Assembly (NCBI RefSeq): GCF_000006405.1
Contig: NW_003215453.1
Location: 156,631-220,630, forward strand
DNA from: Perkinsus marinus ATCC 50983
Taxonomy: Eukaryota > Perkinsozoa > Perkinsida > Perkinsidae
Reading direction: 5' to 3'
Length of the DNA: 64,000 nucleotides
This document shows, piece after piece, positions 20,721-28,436 of this stretch. The notes below the pieces were generated by a model that searched no databases, was not told where the DNA came from, and worked only from the letters and a program-made list of their open reading frames with translations. A program made the position numbers and the translations under genes. Every line of letters begins with the position of its first letter. Position 1 is the stretch's first letter.

Positions 20721-23146
20721 ATGAAAGGTCAGAATTTGCTTATCAAGCCAAACCTCCTAAATCCTCAAGCCGCTGCTCAGGGTGAGGATATCTTGAGGTT
20801 GACTTCGTAAGATACAAATGAGGTTCGTTTCAGGCAACGGGCAGTCAACTGGTGAGACCAAGTTTGAAGGTCCTCCGATGGTGAATGAGCCTGTCCAGAC
20901 GGACTGCTTCCGTGGCCGGGCTTTTCAGAGTGATTCCATGGGTGGAAATTATGCAAAAATGGTAACTCCCTTTCCCATGTTGGACGTCTTCATTTCTGTA
21001 TCAGATGAAGGAGAAATACGGAGTTAACGTGTCGGTAGCGCCTCTCAGCGGCAACGGAGCTGTTGTGAACTGCCGTGCTCCATCTAAGGACCAAGCTGTG
21101 GCGGCCTCGAAAGTCATCTCCAAGGTAAGTGAGGGGGTTGGCAGTGTGGTTGGTGATTTGAAGGAATTATGGTATGCAGATTCTTGCTGGGTTCCACGTG
21201 GAACTCATTGAAACGACTGATGAAGTTCTGGACAAGCTCTTTGATACTACTATGAATCCTGACAAGACCATTGAAGAGGTAAATAATATTTCGATTAATT
21301 CTCTGTTATCATCACTCACCCTCCCTCCAGATCTATATGCTCGGTCGTGTGTCTCAACTGAAGAACAAGGAGCCTGGTACTACTATTGCTAGGTCCAATC
21401 CCGACAACTTTGAGAACTCGCAGGTATAGTGACGTGGGAGAACTCGCGAGGTGGAGGTCTTCTTGTGTAGGTTGGAATCATCGTGGAAGAGTCCGTCAGA
21501 AAAGAGCTGCCTCGTATTCGGGGAGATGTGATGGACATTATACGGAAGTGCTCTTACACGACGGAGACGGTTAAGGTTCCTAGGTAAGGAATTGATGATG
21601 ATGATGGTGTGGTATGGTGAGAGTTGATGTAGGGCGCATACGAAGACTTGGGGTGAGACTACTACGACGAGTTTGAATGATGCTCTCAACGGCGAAGCTA
21701 TGGTCTTTTTCCGAAGGTGAGTTGGCGTCGGGTGATTTGGTTTGATGGTGGAAGTTGTGGTTGTCTACCTAGAGGTATGCGGTTCAATTCCTAGGGATGT
21801 CTTTTTTTCTTGTTAGAGCCCAGACTAAGGATGATGAGAGCTATTTGGACTTGTGGGGGAGCCCTGAGGGGCGCGAGAGGGCTAAGGAACTTGTAAGAAA
21901 TTGTTTTGATTGTGCATTCCATCTTTGATACAGAGATAGTAAGCTGTGAGTTTACTATTCACTTGTTATTTACCAGAGTGCTGCTGTTGAACGTTTAGTG
22001 CGCTGTATCGTTGATCGGACTTTTACATTGTTGATTCGTATGCTTTCGGATCTCTATTACGGGGTGGATTAGTTCGGCTCCCTCTGGTGGGCGTATTTCA
22101 ACTGAATATGGTCTGTTCTGTGATCAGCTGAAGCAGTTCTATGAGGCAGTGAGCGTATCGGTTCCCGAGGAAGCCGTCCAACCGATGCTGCAGGACAGAT
22201 GCAAGGTCCTGCAAGATATCCAGGTTAGTCTAGTGGTTAGTTGTTTGGTTCTCCATCCTGGAGGTCGTGAGTTCGATCCTCATCTCTCTATTTTTTCAGA
22301 GAGATGCCGCTGTATCGCTGTATTACTCTAAGCCTGACTCGGCCGTCTTCATATACGGACTGAAAAAGAACAAGGATAAGGCTGCTGCTGATTTCAACAA
22401 GTAATGGCGATGAGCACTTCGGAGGGTTCTGAAGGTATCATTTGTAGTTTTTTGGATAACCTACACAAGCAGCTCGCGAAATACACAATAAAGCAGATTG
22501 AATTGCGATCTGACGAGATGGGCATTCTGATTGGACCTAAGGGCCGAAACATCAGGTGGGTAATCGAAAGGTCCCCGGATCTATCCGTGGCGAGTGGATT
22601 TTATACTCTTGTTGTCGTCAGGCGTATCACGGAAGAGTCCCTTTGTCATGACATTCGTGTTGGTGAGGATCAGATTGTAAGTTTGGGAAGTCTCATACCG
22701 TAACTCTTCGAATTCGAGATGATTCCCTTCGTTGCGATGGACATTGTATGGTTATCGAAAATTAGTCGGTTCGTGTTTGTGTAGAATTTTCGATGTGAGT
22801 GGAGAAGTGGACTCATTCCATCATCAGGTCACTATCACGGGATTGCCCGCGGCGGTTGAGAAGGCTGTTACTATGATCGAGGAGGATCTAAGTAGGTTAT
22901 ATTTTGTCTCTAGAAAGTTATATGTTTACTAAGTACTCTATATGTTAATTTCCGTTTTATACCCTATCTTTATGAAATTGTTGTGATGCAATATTAACAT
23001 TAAAAATGCCAAGCGATTAAATTCGCTTTTGGGGCCGATTTTGGTAGTAGTTGGAATTTGGTGATCTTAGATGCTAGAAAGGATGTTGTCACTGTACAGT
23101 CGCCTGGAAATGAGAAGGAGAACGAGCCAACTCCAGGTGAGAATTA

Positions 23147-23187
<41 letters not shown>

Positions 23188-23444
23188 ATTGCAGTGTATG
23201 ATGCTTTTGTTGTTGTAGAAGCGAAGTCGTTCTTGTTCGCTCGTCGTGAAGGGGGATGGGGAGAGAAAGTAAGAATTGTAGGGTGCCGGGTTTGAACCTG
23301 AGATCGTTGGTTTGTGAGCAGGCCCCTGATGTGGCTAAGGAAGAGCCAGTGGATTTGAACTCGACCGATCAGTTCCCGCCACTTGGAGCTCATCCTTCTG
23401 GAAAGCCGAAGAAGGCGAAGTTCCGTGGGACTAAAAAGCATTAA
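20721..23444 (+). CDS. KH-domain RNA-binding protein (vigilin-like)
   Basis: Sixteen exons join in phase: 20721-20781, 20834-20961, 21005-21124, 21180-21278, 21331-21423, 21471-21593, 21817-21892, 21977-22063, 22128-22223, 22300-22400, 22448-22555, 22622-22676, 22828-22891, 23071-23136, 23219-23268 and 23322-23444 (TAA 23442-23444). The protein is about 480 residues. A clear KH domain spans exons 11-13: DEMGILIGPKGRNIRRITEE (GPKG is the GxxG loop) through DIRVGEDQIVTITGLPAAVEKA. Two weaker KH-like regions are around YGVNVSVAPLSGNGAVVN (exon 3) and exons 6-7. The C-terminus is basic and ends FPPLGAHPSGKPKKAKFRG. Such proteins bind mRNA or tRNA on ribosomes. At least four introns contain tRNA-like sequence. 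The start is the first ATG in frame before a 52-nt intron; no upstream exon was found. Confidence 0.8.
21752..21803 (+). other. tRNA-like fragment within intron 6 of the KH gene
   Basis: CTAGAGGTATGCGGTTCAAT TCCTAGGG resembles a tRNA variable region and T-arm, followed by a run of seven T. It lies in the intron 21594-21816, whose acceptor is CTTGTTAG. Confidence 0.5.
22224..22299 (+). other. 76-nt intron that is almost a whole tRNA
   Basis: The intron reads GTTAGTCTAGTGGTTAG (tRNA D-arm, A-box-like), an anticodon-arm-like part, AGGTCGTGAGTTCGATCCTC (T-arm, B-box-like), then TTTTTTCAG. The length equals a tRNA. Splicing is needed to join KVLQDIQ to RDAAVSLYYSK in phase. The 5' splice site coincides with the start of the D-arm; the 5' acceptor strand is missing. 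Confidence 0.85.
23147..23187. repeat. (TAG)n microsatellite in an intron
   Basis: About thirteen TAG triplets in intron 23137-23218 of the KH gene. All three sense frames would include stops or Val runs, so the intron call is consistent. Confidence 0.9.
23269..23321 (+). other. 53-nt intron with an antisense tRNA T-arm
   Basis: GTAAGAATTGTAGGGTGCCG GGTTTGAACCTGAGATCGTT GG...GAGCAG. The GGTTTGAACC is the complement of a T-arm, so here the tRNA-derived part is in reverse orientation. Confidence 0.65.
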
Positions 23445-23455
23445 GGTGATATATA

Positions 23456-23536
23456 GTGTCTGAATAGTCTAGTGGTTAGGTTGTTGGCCTCTGATGCGGT
23501 CGGTTGTGGGTTCGATCCGAGGATGCTTCATTTCAG
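23456..23536 (+). other. tRNA-like element ending in TTTCAG just after the KH stop codon
   Basis: Twelve bases past the KH stop: GTGTCTGAATAGTCTAGTGG TTAGG, a middle arm, GGTTGTGGGTTCGATCCGAG, then TTCATTTCAG. It has a GT at one end and a good acceptor at the other, so it could be spliced as a 3'-UTR intron. The anticodon stem does not pair cleanly, so it is not called a functional tRNA. Confidence 0.65.
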
Positions 23537-24056
23537 GCACTGTGATTGTGGATTGTTTCGAGTACTGTCGTAGCTTGAGAAGATCTGCAGGGGTGCGAAC
23601 TCGGTCCCTTTACTTTATCCCAACCTTTCCTTTTCTCTGTTGAGGTTGAGTTTGATGTGCTTCAGATAGGATGGCATTCAGGGACTTGGAATGATACCGA
23701 GGGGTGCTCATCTCGAATGTTTCACATGTGTTCATATGTAGCACGTGAATGCGATCATATTAGGAAAATTTTCCCACAAATGTTATTTCTCTAAGCTGGG
23801 CGTGAATCTCTACAGATCTTGTTGCGGGTTCTCGTGGATGCCTTTGGACAGATCTGTTTGGTGAATTTTGGGTCTGTCATGAAATTTCCTGGCTGAGTTT
23901 TTTTGGCGGTCGTCGCGATAGGAAAGAACAAGGCCAACATGTTGGTGACTATGACCTTGGAATTGATGAAGGAGTGATTATTCATTTACGTGGATGGTAG
24001 TACTGGCTGGGCACCGTCTGTGGTTAATTGGAGTTATCCATTATAATAGGGAGTAA

Positions 24057-24190
24057 TGGAGTTTCACAACCCGTTTCACGTGAAGTGGCGTAAAACTCGG
24101 TGAAAAACGCGATATTATTCGCGGTGAAATGCAGTAGTCGTGAAATATATTTTTCACTAGTGTTTTTCATATCACTAGGGTGAAACTCCA
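24057..24190 (+). repeat. F1 inverted-repeat element, reference copy
   Basis: A complete copy, 134 bp: TGGAGTTTCACAACCCG, CGTGAAGTGGCGTAAAACTC, GGTGAAAAACGCGATATTAT, TCGCGGTGAAATGCAGTAGT, CGTGAAATATATTTTTCACT, AGTGTTTTTCATATCACTAG, GGTGAAACTCCA. The ends TGGAGTTTCAC and GTGAAACTCCA are exact inverted repeats of 11 bp, and shorter internal inverted repeats (TTTTTCACTAGTG; ATTATTCGCGG) would fold it. No open frame, so a non-autonomous MITE-like element. About 25 copies or pieces exist in the window, most in introns and in both orientations. Confidence 0.9.
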
Positions 24191-24271
24191 CTACACACTA
24201 CTAGGTCCTCGCGACGAAGGGGCGGAGTTCGCTTAGTCGACGTCTATTGATTCAATCAATGAATTTGACAT

Positions 24272-24300
24272 AGGTCCCGGGTTCGATCCGCGGGTTGGAC
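24272..24300 (+). pseudogene. Isolated tRNA T-arm and acceptor fragment
   Basis: AGGTCCCGGGTTCGATCCGC GGGTTGGAC, the 3' half of a tRNA without the rest. It is nearly identical in its core to the tRNA-derived introns at 27513 and 44945. Confidence 0.6.
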
Positions 24301-24610
24301 AGTTTTCTGTCAAAAAATGTTTTCGTGCATATCTCTTTGAGCTGTTGGCGAAATCGAATTTCTCGATTTTTTGCGGAAACCTCGGCACATAGAGGAGTCG
24401 TGTGATCCATCTGATGGCATCCTACGCTTTGTAGTTGAGCCAGAATAATTCTGCACGCACGCACAATGCGAAAGAGCCTGTTGTTGCGGTATACGATCCG
24501 CCCGCTTCGTTTGCTCCGCAATTTTATATATACATCCTTTTCTTAGTATACTAATATCGCTGTGTTTCCACTGTTTATAATAAGTACTCGTTTTGGATGG
24601 AATCGCGATA

Positions 24611-24797
24611 GCTTATATGAATGCAGTTTCCGATGCGTATGATGGCGTCAATTTTGTAGCCGTGACCCGGCTCCATATGGAAGTGGTTTCCGGTGCGTGT
24701 GATGGCGTCAATATTGTAGCCGTGACACGGCTCCATATGGAAGTAGTTTCCGGTGCGTGTGATGGCGTCAATATTGTAGCCGTGACACGGCTCCATC
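24611..24797. repeat. 60-bp tandem repeat, three copies
   Basis: Unit: CCGGTGCGTGTGATGGCGTC AATATTGTAGCCGTGACACG GCTCCATATGGAAGTAGTTT. The period is exactly 60, so both strands stay open and would encode a 20-residue repeat; on the minus strand it reads MEPCHGYNIDAITRTGNYFH. Whether it is translated is unknown. Confidence 0.85.
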
Positions 24798-24892
24798 GAA
24801 GTTGCGCGATATGTAATCACTGGTTTTACTCGTTTACTGGGGCTTTCCCTTGTTGTGTTATGGAATTTTATAATTATATCGCTAAGGCTAAA

Positions 24893-25013
24893 TTGTAGAA
24901 GTCTACGTACAAATTCGGGTAGGAGTGTACAGAAACCAATAAGACTTTCCTCAACTTTCAGAGATGTTACAAATACGTGTAGTGGACTGCGTGTATATTT
25001 TTCCACACCGGGT
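24893..25013 (-). repeat. F2 element copy
   Basis: TTGTAGAAGTCTACGTACAA, GGAGTGTACAGAAACCAATA, AAATACGTGTAGTGGACTGC and TTTTTCCACACC. It is the reverse orientation of the 7936 copy and lacks the palindrome end. Confidence 0.65.
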
Positions 25014-25756
25014 TTTCTACTGAGAGGCACTAGGAAATTACGTCACTTCACTGGAGATGGGTCCGTAGATGTGAGTCTGAGCGCTCGGTCTCGGATCGAT
25101 CCGAATTTACATCGTAGTTGGAATCAGTAATGTGGTAGTGGTGGAGTAGGGGACAGGGATGAGTGGAGCGATACTTTTTGAGGTGGAGCGTTTTTGTTGG
25201 TGTGCATGCGTGCTGTCGTCTTGGATTTCAAGTTGCATGTGGTTAATTGATGAGAATTTGGGTAGACAAGATAGCTTTATACGGTGACCCACAGTCTGTG
25301 AGAAGAAGTGTGGGGAGGAATTTAACTCTTGAGAGGCTTTGGCCGTTCGAGTTGGTATATGTTGGTGACGACGCGGAGTAGATGAGGAAGTGGAGCTTGC
25401 ACGCATGCACAAGGGCGCCGCCGCCGCCTGTTGGTTGTTATGACCTTCAAGAATGATCCAGCAATCGAGGTTCATATGTTGGATCTTCAGGATAGGTCTA
25501 TTGAGGTTATATGCAGTGTGGGAATATATGGTTGATTATACCGATGGGGAATTTTTATGATTTTTTGGGGGAAAATTGTATTGATCGGATTTAGATTTTC
25601 GTATTTTTGGTTTAGAAGTTTGTGCTGTGGTGTTTCATGGATGTGAACGTTTTAACGGCGTGTTTGACAGGACTTTTTTACCCATGTCTGCATATCCATA
25701 TGAATCGATCGTGCCTAATTATTCTAATTTAGCCAACGAAGACGGCTCTGTGGGGA

Positions 25757-25801
25757 GGTGAGATTTGGACCTAATTTGCATCTTGTAAGGTCAACCTTTA
25801 G
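25757..25801 (+). other. F3-family intron (45 nt)
   Basis: GTGAGATTTGGACCTAATTT GCATCTTGTAAGGTCAACCT TTAG. It shares the core GGACCTnnTTTGnATCTT...CAACCTT with introns at 27371 and 31767 and with the 35076 array. The upstream exon end (GTGGGGAG) is tentative. Confidence 0.6.
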
Positions 25802-27706
25802 ATATTCTTCCGAAGTTTCGCGTGCCGGTGGAATTGAAGTTCCAAGTCAGCCGGGTCGAAGTTCCCTATCGGAAGATCCTCACTACTTGTTAGAAGCGGA
25901 TCGAATGGCGCCGCGGATGTTGACCGAGGTGCGGGTAGGTCACCCACCATTCTGCGCAAGTTCGATCCCTGGTGGGCGCTTTTTTCCCTAATATTCGAAA
26001 TAATGCATGCCGCGATGATGAATGTGATTTTCTTCTTAGGGTGTGGACGAACCTCAATGGGTAGGGGAACAGTCACAAGATTTAGCGTATAACTTTTTAA
26101 GGTTGGTTACTCTAGGTAGTGAGTTCTTAATTTTGTGGCGCGCGCGGTAATTTCCTATCCTCTTCAGCTACTACCGAAGGTCGGCTGGATGCTACTCCTC
26201 CAATGGTAGGATGACGTGTCTGGCGGTTGTCATTGTTGGGTTCTTCAGGACGTCAGACCTGGCGCCGCTCCGCTCTTGTGTGACCCGATTTTGAGTAAGT
26301 TTTGCAGTGTTGGAGGAGTATATGTTCGCTTTTCTAAGCTGAGCAGACAGAAATTAATGAGAATTTCCTCTCAGAATTCTCGTATTGTTATCAACACGTG
26401 TAGTTGACCATGTGCATATCTTCCTCCCCACCCGATTCGTTCGCTCAGGAGCTCCACCGCCAATACGACGAGACTTAACCTCCTCAGAGCTTGGCAGCCG
26501 ACCGAATTCGGAAGGATCAAGAGAAGTGATAGGAGGCCTCTGTGATGATGGTGTATGATGATGGAATTCAGATCGCTACTGTGGCACCACCGGGATGTCA
26601 TAGAACTCTAACACTTGGCATGAGGGCACAAGCGGTGGATTTGGATGATCTTGCAAACTTGCGGGAAGATCGGACGACGTTGATGATGAAGAGGGTGCCT
26701 CGAAAGTAGGAAACATGGTGTAGTGGTTAGAGGTCGTGGTTGGTAATCGGAAGGTCGTGGGTTCTATCCCTGTAAAGAATCTTTTTAAGTATTAATGATC
26801 GAATACTTCAAGTATTGAGTTATCGAATTCTATAACCGAAGTCGTTCTCAAGTAGGTCGTCAGTCTTGCTTCTGAAATTATGAAGGATTTAGATATTCAA
26901 ACTTCAACGCCCAGTTTATGCCCGATTATCGTTTCGATATTATGTTGTATTTCTATTCATTCAGATATTCATTGGCGCTTCTTCGCGAGGAAATTGCATC
27001 TTTCCCAGGCCTCAGTGACAGCTACGATTTGCTGTAATAAAAATGCCCGCCCCTGGATTCGATCCGGGGACCTTTCGCATGACAGGTATCTACCAGCCGA
27101 TGTGTCCAAGAATGCGAATAGAGGCTATGCATTTATCAATTTGAAATCTATTAGTCACGTATACATCTTTGCAAGCATGCTACAGGTGAGTAGCAACTGT
27201 CACACCTGGGGCGCGCGCTTTTTCGTCGCATTCCCGCGGAATTCGCGTGATTCTCGTGCGCTTTCAGAACCATGAGTGGCGACATTACAATGCTTCGCAC
27301 AGAACTTGCCAACTTCGCTTTTCTCATGTGCAGGGACGAGAAGATACTCTGCAGCATCTAACTCAAGAACGTAAGATGGTCATTTTCGGACCTGTTTTGA
27401 ATCTTTGTCGGGGAACCTAAAAGATATCTTTGATTTTAGGTCATCCTTTATATACGCTTCAGCAACGGAGGAGACGTCAGAACTACGGAGCGGGGGCTGA
27501 ACTGGTCTTATTGTAAGAGGTCCCGGGTTCGATCCTCGGTCGCGGCATTTTTCCTTTCATTTAAGACCAGTCGGTTCACAAGACGAATGGGCGGCAGATG
27601 AATACCAATTGCCGAACGAGGGTAAGCGGAAAAATTAATGAGAATTTTTTCCCGATTTTTTTTCTGTTTTTCAGACTTTTTTCAGCCCAGTTACAGTACT
27701 ATGTAG
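25802..27706 (+). CDS. Mei2-like RNA-binding protein (C-terminal RRM)
   Basis: Mei2-like proteins bind RNA through a special C-terminal RRM and act in meiosis or development. The domain is read across several exons: ...DRTTLMMKRVPRK (to 26705), YSLALLREEIASFPGLSDSY (26965-27033), LYLPADVSKNANRGYAFINL (27086-27185), then HEWRHYNASHRTCQLRFSHV and QGREDTLQHL (27268-27370), matching the order TTLMIRNIP, LLEEI, FYLP, GYAFINF and AxIQG of the family. Further exons are 27440-27512, 27566-27621 and 27675-27706 (TAG 27704-27706). Upstream exons 25802-25928, 26040-26101 and pieces near 26168-26295 and 26530-26640 are less sure, and the true start is not identified. Introns are 43-259 nt; four are tRNA-like and two or more are F3-type. 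An F2 copy fills the intron near 26296-26530. Confidence 0.75.
25929..26039 (+). other. tRNA-derived intron of the Mei2-like gene
   Basis: Starts GTGCGGGTAGGTCACCCACC, includes CAAGTTCGATCCCTGGTGGG (T-arm plus acceptor end) and CGCTTTTTTCCC (oligo-T after the tRNA 3' end), and ends TTTTCTTCTTAG. Confidence 0.7.
26706..26964 (+). other. 259-nt intron carrying a near-complete tRNA-like sequence
   Basis: The donor GTAGGAAACATG runs straight into GGTGTAGTGGTTAGAGG (D-arm), CGTGGTTGGTAATCGG (anticodon-like arm with loop TTGGTAA) and AAGGTCGTGGGTTCTATCCC (T-arm), then TTTTT. The acceptor is TTCATTCAG. It splits the conserved NIP-K-Y region of the RRM, so its boundaries are firm. Confidence 0.75.
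27034..27085 (+). other. 52-nt intron made of an antisense tRNA fragment
   Basis: GTAATAAAAATGCCCGCCCC TGGATTCGATCCGGGGACCT TTCGCATGACAG. Read backwards it is a tRNA 3' half: anticodon-stem end ATGCGAAAGG, T-arm CCCCGG-ATCGAAT-CCAGGGG and GGGCA, followed by the oligo-T (AAAAA on this strand). Removing it joins SDSYDL to LYLPADV in frame inside a conserved RRM, which makes this the cleanest case in the window. Confidence 0.88.
27371..27439 (+). other. F3-family intron (69 nt)
   Basis: GTAAGATGGTCATTTTCGGA CCTGTTTTGAATCTTTGTCG GGGAACCTAAAAGATATCTT TGATTTTAG. The core CCTGTTTTGAATCTT is shared exactly with the intron 31767-31812 of the SANT gene. Confidence 0.8.
27513..27565 (+). other. 53-nt tRNA-3'-half intron
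   Basis: GTAAGAGGTCCCGGGTTCGA TCCTCGGTCGCGGCATTTTT CCTTTCATTTAAG. The donor is the variable-region side of a tRNA; the oligo-T after GGCA becomes the pyrimidine tract. Confidence 0.8.
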
Positions 27707-28436
27707 TGGCTTTCGCGCAGAAAGCGTTTTCAAGTCAATTTCATCTACTGAGGCCCTTTCCGTGGCGCTCCTTTACGGGTTGTTGTGTTATTAGTTGTAT
27801 ATCAATTATGGAATTTATATGTTACAATAGGAAAAACTGCGAATGAATATACATGAGCTCATCCAGAGTGATGGTAGAGTGAGGGTAGAAAAGGAGAACT
27901 CGATTGAGAGTTAGCAGTGAACTGAGGCGCTTTCCGTGGCGCCCTTTTACACGTTGTTGCGGTATTAGTTTTATCAATGAGGAATTCATAGATACATAAA
28001 ATTAGTAGTGGAGTTTCTCAGCTGTCATATGAAAATCATATTTCATAAGTTATCGATTAAAAATAAAATGATATTCATTTACGTTAGTTGTATTATCGGT
28101 CGCAGAAATATCCACTTCTCAAAACTGTGTGGAGTATGACGCCACTTCGCGGTGAAACTATAATGGAGTTTCACCCTAGTGATATGAAAAACACTAGTGA
28201 AAAATATATTTCACGACTACTGCACATCACCGCGAATAATATCGCGTTTTTCACAGAGTTTTACGACGCCACTTCACGTAAAACTTGTTTTTAGGTAGAT
28301 CGGATATTTCGATATTATAAACTAAATTTTTCAGCTACTCTTAGGGTCGGAAAAAAAATCTTAATTTCAAGTTTTTGTAGATGTGAATTGACACAAATGT
28401 GGTATTAAAATTCTCAACAGTTTTGGGGTATTATAA
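27707..28436. other. Intergenic with F1 pieces and a duplicated GGCGC motif
   Basis: Two related sentences, TGAGGCCCTTTCCGTGGCGC (27749-27768) and TGAGGCGCTTTCCGTGGCGC (27922-27941), each followed by CnTTTACnnGTTGTTG, show a short direct duplication about 173 bp apart. No gene is seen. Confidence 0.5.
28164..28285 (-). repeat. F1 element, right end missing
   Basis: TGGAGTTTCACCCTAGTGAT through CACTTCACGTAAAAC. A further fragment with ACGCCACTTCGCGGTGAAAC lies just before it at about 28139-28159. Confidence 0.8.

Larger units (their letters stand above)
23537..25756. other. Spacer with repeats and possible small frames
   Basis: Holds an F1 copy, a T-arm fragment, a 60-bp tandem repeat and an F2 copy (separate entries). 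The sequence TTGCACGCATGCACAAG at about 25397-25413 also occurs at 1344-1360 and near 38569-38583. No gene is assigned; the upstream exons of the Mei2-like gene may begin near 25640-25756. Confidence 0.4.

Noticed and set aside
24593-27357. CRISPR array, because of regular repeats
   Set aside because: Repeats are contiguous tandem units without unique spacers, and the DNA is eukaryotic.
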